A DNA stretch of 64,000 nt, taken from the NCBI GenBank assembly GCA_016794585.1, contig JAEUJM010000015.1:153404-217403 (forward strand), in the 5' to 3' direction. Shown here piece after piece: positions 1 through 8,805 of the stretch. Every line of letters begins with the position of its first letter. The stretch's first letter is position 1. The notes beneath the pieces were generated by a model. It was not told where the DNA came from. It did no database searches and worked only from the letters and a program-made list of their open reading frames with translations. Position numbers and translations under genes: made by a program. Source of the stretch: Acidimicrobiales bacterium. GTDB lineage: Bacteria; Actinomycetota; Acidimicrobiia; Acidimicrobiales; DATDAH01.

Positions 1-810
1 CCCGAGGCGCTCGTCCGACGCGGCGAGGGAGACGACGATCAACGAGTTGATGCCGGCCACGCGCAGCGAGTCGTCGCCGGTGAAGCCGCGGCCGTCCGGC
101 TCGCCGACCGTGTAGCAGGAGAGGGGACCGTCGACCCAGGCGGCGATCTCGGCGAGGCTCCCTGCGCCGAGGAACTGCAACGAGTCGCCCAGCGGCCCCA
201 CCGATCGGGTCACGACCAGCTCGCCGGTGTTGCGCAGCGCGACGAGCCCCGACGGCGAGCCCGAGAGCTCGGTGGCCACCTCGAGCGCGGTCTCGATCAC
301 CTCCGCCTTGTGCTCGGCGCGGGCGATGCGGGCGGCGTTGTCGGCGAGCAACACCCAGCCGGAGGCGGCGGGAAGGCCACCGAGCTCCTCGACCCGCCGG
401 GCGAAGTGCTCGGCCGCGGTCTGGAGATCGCCGAGCACGTCGCCGGTGAAGGGCGTCCCGGACTCGACGTTGAGGGCGCCGACGACCTCGCCACCAAGGC
501 GGATGGGCACGCAGGCCTCGGCCACGATGTTGGGTGCCGCCTCGAGGTACTCCGCGCTGGTGGCCACCTCGATCAGGTGCGGGCGACCGGTGCGCACGGT
601 GGCCGCGATCACGCCGCTCGCCTCGGGAAAGCCGTCGAGCACCTGCCAGTAGCCGTTGGAGGCGAAGCGGCGCAGCCGGCCCGACCGGCGGAGGTACAGG
701 CTCGGCAGCTCGTAGCCGGCAGCGACGAGGTGGTCGCAGCACTGCTGGGCGCACGTCACCAGGTCGGGTGCGTCGTCCAGCATCTGCCGGAGCTCGGGCA
801 CGGAGCGCAT
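1..810 (-). CDS. GAF-domain signalling protein, C-terminus outside window
   Basis: The first 270 residues are visible and the frame stays open to base 1. The start at 810 is an ATG with GGAGG a few bases upstream. Residues about 10-140 look like a GAF sensor: the stretch around APNIVAEACVPIRLGGEVVG followed by ALNVES is the typical GAF core near a cytoplasmic ligand pocket. A second GAF-like segment seems to begin near residue 155. The output domain (GGDEF, kinase or phosphatase) is not in the window, so the function is unresolved. No signal peptide or membrane segment is visible. It lies 107 bp downstream of glnE on the same strand and may or may not share its transcript. Confidence 0.75.
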   Translation of the reverse strand, partial: MRSVPELRQMLDDAPDLVTCAQQCCDHLVAAGYELPSLYLRRSGRLRRFASNGYWQVLDGFPEASGVIAATVRTGRPHLIEVATSAEYLEAAPNIVAEACVPIRLGGEVVGALNVESGTPFTGDVLGDLQTAAEHFARRVEELGGLPAASGWVLLADNAARIARAEHKAEVIETALEVATELSGSPSGLVALRNTGELVVTRSVGPLGDSLQFLGAGSLAEIAAWVDGPLSCYTVGEPDGRGFTGDDSLRVAGINSLIVVSLAASDERLG

Positions 811-917
811 TGCCTCCACTATCGACCGCCGGTCAAGGGCCGTGAACGCCCGGGGCGACGATGGGCCGAACGATTCAGGTCGCCAGGTGACTCGGCCGGG
901 GGCCCTCGTCGAGGGCG

Positions 918-3602
918 TCAGCCGCGGCCGTAGAAGACCCGTTCGACCACCGCGCGGCTCTTGCGGGTGACCCGCCGGTACTCGTTGCGGAGATCGGCGC
1001 CCGTCGCGTCGAGGGACCGGGCGAGCACCGCCAGGCGGTCGGCCTGTTGGGGGAGCGCGTCGCCGGGCTGGCCGTGGACGAGGAACCACCGGTTGCGGGT
1101 GCGCTCGCAGAAGGCGTAGGCCTCGCGCAGCACGTCGGCATCGTCGGGGGAGAGGATGTCCCTCGCCGCCAGCGTGTCGAGCGCCGCCATGGTGCCGGGC
1201 GAGTGCAGGCCGTGCTGGAGCTGGAGCAGCTGCGCGGTCCACTCGACGTCGGACAGCGAGCCGCGTCCGAGCTTGAGGTGGAACTTCGGGTCCTCGTTCG
1301 GCGGGATGCGCTCCTGCTCCACGCGCGCTTTCATCCGGCGGACGGCGCGCACCCCTTCGGCATCCAGGCCGCCGTCCCACACGTAGGGGTCGACGAGACG
1401 GATCAGCGTGCGGCCGAGGTGCTCGTCGCCGGCCACGAAGCGGGCCCGCGTCCAGGCCTGGCGTTCCCACGTCTGGAGCCAGTGCTCGAAGTAGGCGGTG
1501 TACCCGTTGAGGCTCCGGGCGAGCGGGCCCTGCTTGCCCTCGGGGCGCAGATCGGCGTCGACGTCGTAGATGCGGGCCGCGGGCGTGTGGCCCTTGAGGA
1601 ACTTCATGAGCCGGGTGGCCAGTCGGTCGGCCTCCTCGATGGCGGCGCTGCTGGAACCGTCGAAGACGAAGGCCACGTCGAGGTCGCTGGCGTACGAGAG
1701 CTCGCCGCCGCCGAAGCGGCCCAGGGCGAGGACGGCGAAGGGGACGGTCGGGTGCAGCGAGCGGAGCGCGGCCTCGAGCGTGGCCTCGGCGATGGCGGTC
1801 AGGTCACGGCCGACGGTGCGTACATCGTCGACGTCCATGACGTCGCGGGCGCCGACCCCGAGGAGGTGGCGACGCCGCCACCGGCGCAGCGCCTGCTGGC
1901 GTTCGTCGGCGTCCGCCCGCCACTCCAGGGACTTGGTGGCGCTCTCCACGAGCTCGTCACGCGGTCGGGTGCGGAGCGCAGTCGGGTCGGCGAGACGGGA
2001 GACCAGGTCGGGCTCCCTACCGAGGACCTCGCCGAGCAGCCGGCTCGTGCCGAGCACCTGGCAGAGCCGCTGGGCCACCTCGGGCGACTCGCGGAAGGTG
2101 GCGGCGAGACGGCCCGTGCGGGCGGAGTCAGAGGCGAGGTTGCGCAACCCGAGGAGCCCCACGTCCGGGTCGGGCGAGGCGGAGAGCCAGTCGAGCAGCA
2201 GCGGCAGGACCTGTTGCATGAGGCGCGACGAGCGGGTCAGTCCCCGGGTCAGCTCGCTGACGGCCTGGCGGGTGCGAGCGGCGTCGGTGAAGCCGAACGC
2301 GGCGAGGCGGGCCTCGATGGCCTCGTCGGTGAGGGCGCTGGCGGCCTCGGCGAAGGCCTCGAGCAGCGGCCGGAAGTACACCCGCTCGTGGATGGAGCGG
2401 GCGGTCGCCTGATGGGTGGCGAGGTCGCGGTCGAGCTGGGCGAGGTCGCTCTCCTCGACGGTGCTGCGGTAGCCGAGGTTGCGGGCGAGGCGGCTGCGCT
2501 CCTCGTCGCCCGTGGGCACGGCGTGCACCTGCTGCTCGTCCACGAGCTGGAGGCGGTGCTCGACCTCCCGCAGGAAGCGGTAGGCGGCGGCGAAGCCGTC
2601 GGCGTCCCCCTGGTCCACGTAGCCGGCGTCCGCCATCTCCCCGAGGGCGACGAGGGTGGTGGGTGACCGCAGTTCCGGGTCGAGGCGCCCGTGCACCAAC
2701 TGGAGCAGCTGCACCGAGAACTCGATGTCCCGGATGCCGCCTCGGCCCCGTTTCACCTCTCGCTCGGACAGGCCCTTCTTCGCGATCTCGCTCTCGGCCC
2801 GCTCCTTCATGGCCCGCACCGATCGCAGATCGTCGGCGCTGAAGTGGCGGGACCACAGTCGTTCGGTGGCGGCCGCGTGGTACGCGGCGCCGAGCTCGGC
2901 GTCGCCGGCCACGGGCCGGGCCTTGAGGAGAGCCTGGAACTCCCACGGCTGGGCCCACTTGTCCCAGTACGCCTCGTAGGAGGACACCGTGCGGGCCAGC
3001 GGGCCGTCTCGACCCTCGGGGCGGAGGTTCGCGTCGACCCGGAAGCAGCGCCGGGCGTGGTCGAGCACGTTGCGGGCGGCCTTGACCATCGCGCTGTGCT
3101 CGGCCTCGCCCACGAACATCACGTCGATGTCGCTGGCGTAGTTCAGCTCGTCGCCGCCGAGCTTGCCCATGCCGATCACGGCGAGGTGCTCGGCCTCGGC
3201 CAGGGTGCAGGACGCGGCGAGCACGTCACGACCCAATGCCGCGAGGGCGGCGCCCGTGGCCTCGAGGGCGTCGATCCTGATGAGGTCGCGAGCGGCGATG
3301 CGCAGGTACTCGAGGCGCTTGCTCGCGACGAGGCGCTCAGGGCTCTCGGCCGAGATGGGCACGGGCTCGTCGAGCGCGGCCAGCACGTCGAGGGCGGCCG
3401 CGTCGGTCTCGACGTGGCGGGTCAGCGACCGACTGGCCGACGTCACCGCCAGGAGTGCTCGCACCAGGTCCGGGTCGGCGGCGAGGCGGTCCGTCGCCTC
3501 GGGGTGGGCCTCGAGGGTGCGGGCGAGCCCGGCCCGGGCGAGGTCGGGGACGGGGCTCGCCTCCACCGCCTCCTCGAAGTGGCGCTCGGGGCCCCCGGTC
3601 AC
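918..3602 (-). CDS. glnE: Bifunctional glutamine synthetase adenylyltransferase/deadenylase
   Basis: A cytoplasmic enzyme that adenylylates and deadenylylates glutamine synthetase according to nitrogen status. Two nucleotidyltransferase modules are clear. The first has GMGKLGGDELNYASDIDV at about residues 144-161, with the Asp pair at 158/160. The second has LGRFGGGELSYASDLDV near residue 620. Each is followed by a GlnD-UR-EII-like helical segment containing KxGRGG/KLGRGS-type glycines. I chose the GTG at 3602, giving 894 residues, because the open frame further upstream has noncoding composition and runs into the nadE promoter and gene. The ribosome site is weak, so the start could shift slightly. 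Length and order match the family, and the enzyme is typical of actinobacteria. Confidence 0.93.
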   Translation of the reverse strand: MTGGPERHFEEAVEASPVPDLARAGLARTLEAHPEATDRLAADPDLVRALLAVTSASRSLTRHVETDAAALDVLAALDEPVPISAESPERLVASKRLEYLRIAARDLIRIDALEATGAALAALGRDVLAASCTLAEAEHLAVIGMGKLGGDELNYASDIDVMFVGEAEHSAMVKAARNVLDHARRCFRVDANLRPEGRDGPLARTVSSYEAYWDKWAQPWEFQALLKARPVAGDAELGAAYHAAATERLWSRHFSADDLRSVRAMKERAESEIAKKGLSEREVKRGRGGIRDIEFSVQLLQLVHGRLDPELRSPTTLVALGEMADAGYVDQGDADGFAAAYRFLREVEHRLQLVDEQQVHAVPTGDEERSRLARNLGYRSTVEESDLAQLDRDLATHQATARSIHERVYFRPLLEAFAEAASALTDEAIEARLAAFGFTDAARTRQAVSELTRGLTRSSRLMQQVLPLLLDWLSASPDPDVGLLGLRNLASDSARTGRLAATFRESPEVAQRLCQVLGTSRLLGEVLGREPDLVSRLADPTALRTRPRDELVESATKSLEWRADADERQQALRRWRRRHLLGVGARDVMDVDDVRTVGRDLTAIAEATLEAALRSLHPTVPFAVLALGRFGGGELSYASDLDVAFVFDGSSSAAIEEADRLATRLMKFLKGHTPAARIYDVDADLRPEGKQGPLARSLNGYTAYFEHWLQTWERQAWTRARFVAGDEHLGRTLIRLVDPYVWDGGLDAEGVRAVRRMKARVEQERIPPNEDPKFHLKLGRGSLSDVEWTAQLLQLQHGLHSPGTMAALDTLAARDILSPDDADVLREAYAFCERTRNRWFLVHGQPGDALPQQADRLAVLARSLDATGADLRNEYRRVTRKSRAVVERVFYGRG

Positions 3603-3713
3603 GCCGACGAGTCTGCCCGTTGCGATCGACGGAGGTGGACGCGACGGGACGCCGGATTCCGAACGCGGCGGCTTCCGCTCCGGCGGGCTCGGAGCCGGCA
3701 GCGGGTCGGCCCA

Positions 3714-3719
3714 TAGGCT
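3714..3719 (+). promoter_or_regulatory. -10 hexamer (TAGGCT) for leaderless nadE
   Basis: TAGGCT fits TAnnnT and ends 7 nt before the nadE GTG, so transcription would begin at or next to the start codon. No ribosome-binding site precedes that GTG, which agrees with a leaderless mRNA. Inferred from spacing alone. Confidence 0.5.
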
Positions 3720-3726
3720 GACGGGT

Positions 3727-5460
3727 GTGACGACGCTGCGTGTGGCGCTGTGCCAGCTCAACCCGGTGGTCGGCGACCTCGAGGGCAACGCCGCCAAGGT
3801 GCTCGACGCCTTGGCGCAGGCCGAGGCCGAAGGCTGCCACCTCGCGGTGTACGGCGAGCTGGTGATCACCGGATACCCGCCGGAGGACCTGCTGCTCAAG
3901 CCGGGGTTCGTGGCCGACAACCGGGCCGCCCTCGACCGCGTCGCCGCCGAGACGGGTGACTGCGTCGCGCTGGTGGGCTTCGTGGACCAGGTGGCCGAGC
4001 AGGATCGGCCCGACGAGCCGGGCGAGCGGCCGCTCTACAACGCCGTGGCGGTGTGCGCCGGCGGCGAGGTCAGGGGCGTCTACCGCAAGCGACTGCTGCC
4101 CAACTACGCGGTGTTCGACGAGGAGCGCTACTTCGCTCCGGGCGACGACACCTTGGTGCTCTACGAGGTCGCCGGGGCCAAGGTCGGCGTCACCGTGTGC
4201 GAGGACGCATGGAGTGCCACCGGCCCCATCCCACGCCTCGCCGCCGGCGGCGCCGAGGTGATCGCCAACCTGAACGGTTCGCCCTACTACCGGGGCCGAC
4301 TCGCCGAGCGCGAGACCATGCTGACCGGGCGCTCGGCCGGTGCCGACTGCCCCATCGTCTACGTGAACCAGGTGGGCGGCCAGGACGAGCTGATCTTCGA
4401 CGGCGGATCGCTGGTGTTCGACGGCGCCGGCGCGATGGTCACGAGGGCACCGCAGTTCGTCGAGGAGGTGCGGGTCGTGGACCTCGACCTCGCCACCCGC
4501 ACGGGCACGGAGCCGTTGGCGGTCGTCCCGGTCACCCCGGCCCCGGCCGGCCCGCCCGCGTCGCCCCGTCGGGCGCCCGCACCCGACGAGCCGGCGGGCC
4601 ACGTCGAGGAGGTGTACCGCGCGCTCGTCCTCGGCACCCACGACTACGTCACCAAGAACGGCTTCGGCGACGTCGTCATCGGCCTCTCGGGCGGTGTGGA
4701 CTCCTCCCTGGTCGCCGCGATCGCCGCCGACGCCCTCGGGCGCGACCGGGTGCACGGGGTGCTCATGCCGTCCCGCTTCTCCAGCGACCACTCGGTGAGC
4801 GATGCGGTCGGTCTCGCCGAGGCGCTGGGCATCGAGCACCGCACGATCCCCATCGAGGACGCCCACAAGGGCTTCGAGGCGATGCTGGCCGAGTCCTTCG
4901 ACGGCCTCGCGCCCGACCTCACCGAGGAGAACCTCCAGTCCCGCATCCGGGGCACGGTGCTGATGGCCCTGTCCAACAAGTTCGGGTGGTTGGTGCTGTC
5001 CACCAGCAACAAGAGCGAGGCGGCGGTCGGCTACGCCACCCTCTACGGCGACACCGTGGGCGGCTACTCGGTCATCAAGGACGTGCCCAAGCTCCTCGTC
5101 TACGAGCTGTGCCGGTGGCGCAACGAGCAGGGCCGCTTCGACGGCTCGCCCGGTGCGGTGATCCCCGAGAACGTGCTGACGAAGCCACCGTCGGCGGAGC
5201 TGCGCCCGGACCAGCGCGACGACCAGAGCCTCCCGCCCTACGAGGTGCTGGTGCCCTTGCTCGAGGCCTACGTCGAGCAGGACCGCACCGCTGCGGAACT
5301 GATCGCCGAGGGCTTCGACCCCGCGCTGGTGGCCAAGGTGTCCCGCCTCGTCGACCGGGCAGAGTACAAGCGGCGCCAGTCACCCCCCGGTCCACGGGTC
5401 ACCCGCAAGGCCTTCGGCAAGGACCGGCGCCTCCCCATCACCAACCGCTACCAGGGCTGA
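3727..5460 (+). CDS. nadE: Glutamine-dependent NAD+ synthetase
   Basis: Makes NAD+ from nicotinate adenine dinucleotide, ATP and glutamine-derived ammonia, the last step of NAD biosynthesis. The N-terminal carbon-nitrogen hydrolase (glutaminase) domain has its catalytic triad visible as Glu44 (YGELVITGYPPEDLL), Lys121 (YRKRLLPNY) and Cys158 (GVTVCEDAW). The C-terminal synthetase domain carries the ATP-pyrophosphatase loop SGGVDS at 321-326 and a later STSNKSE segment. The length of 577 residues fits the shorter bacterial two-domain form. The GTG at 3727 starts exactly at the first beta-strand of the hydrolase. It is divergent from glnE with 124 bp between the starts, and only 15 bp separate it from the downstream regulator gene. 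Confidence 0.95.
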   Translation: MTTLRVALCQLNPVVGDLEGNAAKVLDALAQAEAEGCHLAVYGELVITGYPPEDLLLKPGFVADNRAALDRVAAETGDCVALVGFVDQVAEQDRPDEPGERPLYNAVAVCAGGEVRGVYRKRLLPNYAVFDEERYFAPGDDTLVLYEVAGAKVGVTVCEDAWSATGPIPRLAAGGAEVIANLNGSPYYRGRLAERETMLTGRSAGADCPIVYVNQVGGQDELIFDGGSLVFDGAGAMVTRAPQFVEEVRVVDLDLATRTGTEPLAVVPVTPAPAGPPASPRRAPAPDEPAGHVEEVYRALVLGTHDYVTKNGFGDVVIGLSGGVDSSLVAAIAADALGRDRVHGVLMPSRFSSDHSVSDAVGLAEALGIEHRTIPIEDAHKGFEAMLAESFDGLAPDLTEENLQSRIRGTVLMALSNKFGWLVLSTSNKSEAAVGYATLYGDTVGGYSVIKDVPKLLVYELCRWRNEQGRFDGSPGAVIPENVLTKPPSAELRPDQRDDQSLPPYEVLVPLLEAYVEQDRTAAELIAEGFDPALVAKVSRLVDRAEYKRRQSPPGPRVTRKAFGKDRRLPITNRYQG

Positions 5461-5475
5461 GACCCCGCACGACGC

Positions 5476-8082
5476 GTGACGGCGACCGTGGCGGTGGCGG
5501 GGACGACTGCTGGGCGGTTCCTCGGACGGGACGCCGAGCTGATCGCCCTTGTCCGGGCGGTCCGGGCCGGACGCCCGGTGCTGGTGGTCGGGCACTCGGG
5601 CACAGGGCGCCACCGCCTGGTGGTCGAGGCCGGACGCCGCCTCGGGCCGACGAGGCTCCGCACGGTGCGCGGCACCTCCGGGTCCGCTCCGCTGCTCGAC
5701 CTTCGACCGCTCATCGGTGCCGCGGGCCTCGACGAGGCGTGGGCGGCCGTCGATCGGGCCCTGCCCGGGGACGCCATCGTGGTCGTCGACGAGCCGGGTG
5801 CGCTCGACCCCTCCAGCGCCGCGATCCTGCGCCAGATCGGCGAGGCCGGTCGAGCCTCGCTGGTGGGGGTGACGGCGTCGCCGAGCGGTGCGCTCGGCGT
5901 GCTCGACGGCTACTTCGGCGGTCCCGACGCCGAGACGCTCCGCCTCGGGCCGTTGCCGGAGGACGTGCTCCTCGATCTCCTGGCGGGGTGGGTCGACCCA
6001 CCGCTGGACCGTCGGTCGGCGCTCCACCTCACTCGTCTCAGCGAGGGCCTCCCCGGCTTCCTCGCGGACCTCGTGCGGGCTGCTTCGGACGAAGGGGCGC
6101 TGGTGGACGCGGACGGGGTCTGCCGGATCCCAGGGCTCCCGCCGCTCGGACGCCGCCTGGCCCGGCACGTGGACGCCCGCGTGGCACCGCACGGGGCCGC
6201 CGGGCGGTCCGTGCTGGAGGTGCTCCACGTCGCCGAGCAGTTGCCGGTGACGGTCGCAGAGCAGCTCGCAGGCATCGCGCTCTTGGCCGCGATGGAGGCC
6301 GACGGGCTGTTGGAGGTGCCGGCCAGCGCCACCGCAGGCGCCTGGGTCCGGGTGGCCTCGCCGCTGGTGGAGGCCTGGCTCGACGGACGCATGGGGGTGC
6401 TCGGTCGTCGCGCCGCCGCGTCCAGGCTTGCCGAGCTCGACCCTCCACCGGCCGGCGCCGGCGACGAGGCGGGCGAGGAGCTGCGGCTGCTGTGGGCGGT
6501 GCGTGCCGGCCGACCGGTCGACCCTGCCCAGGCGACCCGGTGTGCACAGCAGGCCGTGGCCGCCGGCCGCGTCGAGCGGGGGGCCGAGCTCGCGGTCGCG
6601 GCGTACGCCCTGGCCCCGGACGCGCACACCGCCGTGGTGGCGTCGTGGAACCTCGACCGCCTCGGTGAGCACGAGCAGGCCATGGCGTTGCTGGAACGCG
6701 CCGCGAGCGTGGTGACCGACGACTGGGACCGGGCGTGGGTGGCGAAGCGCGCTGCCGAGGAGCGCTGGTGGTGGTCGAACGACACGGTGGCGGCCCGCGC
6801 GCTGGCCGACCCGGGCGCGCATCCGCCGGGGGCAGGACGCGATCTGCTCGTCGCACAGAACGCGATGTTCGACCTGCTCGACGGTCGTGTGGCCGAGGCC
6901 CGGGCCCGGGCGGAGGTGCTGACGGCCCACGAGCACCCCGAGGTGCGTTCGGTCGCGACGATGGTCGAAGCCCTCGGGGCGGCGCTGGCCGATCACGGCG
7001 ACGACGCGCTCGCGATCGCCGAGGCCGCCCGGGCCGAGGTCGCCGCGACCGACGATCCCCGCCCGCCGGGTGACTTCCACGTCATCGCCGGCCTCGTCGC
7101 CCTCACCCTGGACGGCCGCTTCGACGACGCCGCGGCCGTCGCCGAGCTCGTCGCCGCCGGCGCCGGCCCCGGCAACGTCGAGGGACAGGGTTGGGCGGCG
7201 ATGCTCGCGGCGTTCGTGGACCTCGGACGCGGTCGGCTGACGACCGCCACGGAGGGCTTCGGCGCCGCCGAGGTCGCGTTCCGGGATTGCGGCCTCCCCG
7301 GCCTCGCCCGTTGGTGCGTCACCGGACAGGCCTTGGCGAACCTCGCAAGGGGCGACGACGACGGGGCGGCCGGCGCCCTGGCGCGACTCGACACGTGGCC
7401 CGGTGACGGGTTCGCCCTCTTCGAGCCCTTGGCCGAGGTGGCCCGGGCCTGGCTCCTGGTGCGATCCGGCGCGCCGGACCGGGCGAGGGCGGCCGCCGGC
7501 GCCGCGGTGACCCGCGCCGCCGAGCACGGCTCGTGGGCCCTACTGGGTCAGGTCGCGCACGACCTGGCCCGGTTGGGGCTCCAGGACGACGCCCAGCGGG
7601 CTGCAGCTGCCTCTCGCGGGGAGGGCGCCCTGACGCGGCTGCGCCTCTCCGCGGTGGCGGCGCTCGCCGCCTCGGACGACGAGGCACTCCGGGTGGCGGG
7701 CGAGGGCCTCGCCGGACGGGGCGCCCTGCTCGCTGCGGCGGAGTGCTTCGTTCGTGCGTCGGCGGTCGCCGAGACCGCCGGCGATGCTCGGGCCGCGGCG
7801 GGCGACGCCACCCGAGCGGCGGACCTGCTCGTGTCCTGTCCCGAGGCCCGGACGCCGCTGCTGGACAGCGCCGCGGTCCGCGGCCTCTCCGACCGGGAGC
7901 TCGAGGCCGCCCGCCTGGCCCGGTCGGGCTGGAGCAACCGCCGCATCGCCGAGGAGCTCGGGCTCTCGTACCGCACGGTCGAGAACCACCTCTACCGGGC
8001 CTTCGCCAAGCTGGGCATCGGCGGGCGCGACGAGCTCGCCGGCGTGCTCGACCCTCCCGGGGCGGCGTCCGAACCCACCTGA
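5476..8082 (+). CDS. Large LuxR-type regulator with AAA-like N-terminus
   Basis: A transcription regulator of 868 residues, the size of the LAL/MalT-like class. The N-terminal region has a nucleotide-binding fold, but its P-loop at residues 39-46 reads GHSGTGRH: the invariant Lys is Arg and the following Ser/Thr is His. A hydrophobic strand ending in DEP near residue 100 resembles Walker B. The middle is Ala-rich and helical, probably TPR-like repeats. The last about 60 residues form a LuxR helix-turn-helix (LSDRELEAARLARSG, then SNRRIAEELGLSYRTVENHL). The GTG start lies 15 bp after nadE, so co-transcription is likely. The target genes are unknown. ATP binding may be weakened or lost. Confidence 0.85.
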   Translation: MTATVAVAGTTAGRFLGRDAELIALVRAVRAGRPVLVVGHSGTGRHRLVVEAGRRLGPTRLRTVRGTSGSAPLLDLRPLIGAAGLDEAWAAVDRALPGDAIVVVDEPGALDPSSAAILRQIGEAGRASLVGVTASPSGALGVLDGYFGGPDAETLRLGPLPEDVLLDLLAGWVDPPLDRRSALHLTRLSEGLPGFLADLVRAASDEGALVDADGVCRIPGLPPLGRRLARHVDARVAPHGAAGRSVLEVLHVAEQLPVTVAEQLAGIALLAAMEADGLLEVPASATAGAWVRVASPLVEAWLDGRMGVLGRRAAASRLAELDPPPAGAGDEAGEELRLLWAVRAGRPVDPAQATRCAQQAVAAGRVERGAELAVAAYALAPDAHTAVVASWNLDRLGEHEQAMALLERAASVVTDDWDRAWVAKRAAEERWWWSNDTVAARALADPGAHPPGAGRDLLVAQNAMFDLLDGRVAEARARAEVLTAHEHPEVRSVATMVEALGAALADHGDDALAIAEAARAEVAATDDPRPPGDFHVIAGLVALTLDGRFDDAAAVAELVAAGAGPGNVEGQGWAAMLAAFVDLGRGRLTTATEGFGAAEVAFRDCGLPGLARWCVTGQALANLARGDDDGAAGALARLDTWPGDGFALFEPLAEVARAWLLVRSGAPDRARAAAGAAVTRAAEHGSWALLGQVAHDLARLGLQDDAQRAAAASRGEGALTRLRLSAVAALAASDDEALRVAGEGLAGRGALLAAAECFVRASAVAETAGDARAAAGDATRAADLLVSCPEARTPLLDSAAVRGLSDRELEAARLARSGWSNRRIAEELGLSYRTVENHLYRAFAKLGIGGRDELAGVLDPPGAASEPT

Positions 8083-8102
8083 GTGGCCGTGGCGCTCCGT
8101 GA

Positions 8103-8123
8103 ATTGAGTGGTGAGCACTCAAT
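8103..8123. promoter_or_regulatory. Perfect palindrome, likely operator
   Basis: ATTGAGTG at 8103-8110 and CACTCAAT at 8116-8123 form an 8-bp perfect inverted repeat with a 5-bp centre. It lies 20 bp after the LuxR-type gene and 24 bp before the next start. There is no T-run, so an operator is more likely than a terminator. Confidence 0.5.
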
Positions 8124-8147
8124 ACCCCGGCGGATCGGTGCGGTCCC

Positions 8148-8678
8148 ATGGGTCGCATGATCAGACGAGCGTTCAGCAGTGGAAGGTATGCGGCCGTGGC
8201 GAGCACTCTGGCCCTGGTGGTTGCCCTGAGCGGCTCGGCCTACGCCGCCAACAGCGTGCGCAGCACCGACATCGTGGACGGCCAGGTGAAGTCGAGCGAC
8301 CTCAAGGACGGCGGCGTGCGGAGCGTCGACCTCCGGGACGAGTCGGTCACCGGCGCGGACATCTTCGACAAGAGCATCGAGACCACCGACCACAGCTTCG
8401 GGTCCCTCGGTCGGTCGCCCCGGATCTTCGCCTACGTGCTCGGCGACGGGACGATCCAGGCCGGCCAGGGCGTCACCGTGACCCGCCAGGCCGACGGTTT
8501 CTACAACGTCACCTTCAGCTCGGACGTGAGCTCGTGCGCGGTCACGGTCACCGCGGAGTCGGGCCCCGCCTCGGTGGCGCACTTCCTGCGGACGTCGGGT
8601 ACGACCATCAACGTCCAGACCCAGAGCCTCGCGGGCACCATTGGCGACCGGGTCTGGAACCTCGTCACGGTCTGCTGA
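8148..8678 (+). CDS. Secreted protein of unknown function with short D-L/D-I repeats
   Basis: 176 residues. An N-terminal signal peptide (MIRRAFSS, then a hydrophobic stretch and SAYA/AN cleavage) indicates export. Residues about 40-75 hold degenerate short repeats with a Ser-x-Asp-Leu/Ile spacing (STDIVDG, SSDLKDG, SVDLRDE, GADIFDK), a pattern seen in many secreted actinobacterial proteins. The C-terminal half is beta-rich and contains two Cys residues that could pair. Two in-frame ATGs (8148 and 8157) are possible and neither has a clear ribosome site. No enzymatic motif is recognised. Confidence 0.75.
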   Translation: MGRMIRRAFSSGRYAAVASTLALVVALSGSAYAANSVRSTDIVDGQVKSSDLKDGGVRSVDLRDESVTGADIFDKSIETTDHSFGSLGRSPRIFAYVLGDGTIQAGQGVTVTRQADGFYNVTFSSDVSSCAVTVTAESGPASVAHFLRTSGTTINVQTQSLAGTIGDRVWNLVTVC

Positions 8679-8805
8679 CGGGACCGGTACCCGCTTCCTC
8701 GGTCCTCGGGGCGACGGCCCGCGGTGGTGCTCGTCGTCGCCCCACCCGAGCACGGCCCCGGGCGTTGTCGTAGCGTTGAGGCACCCCAGGGGACGGAGGG
8801 CGATC

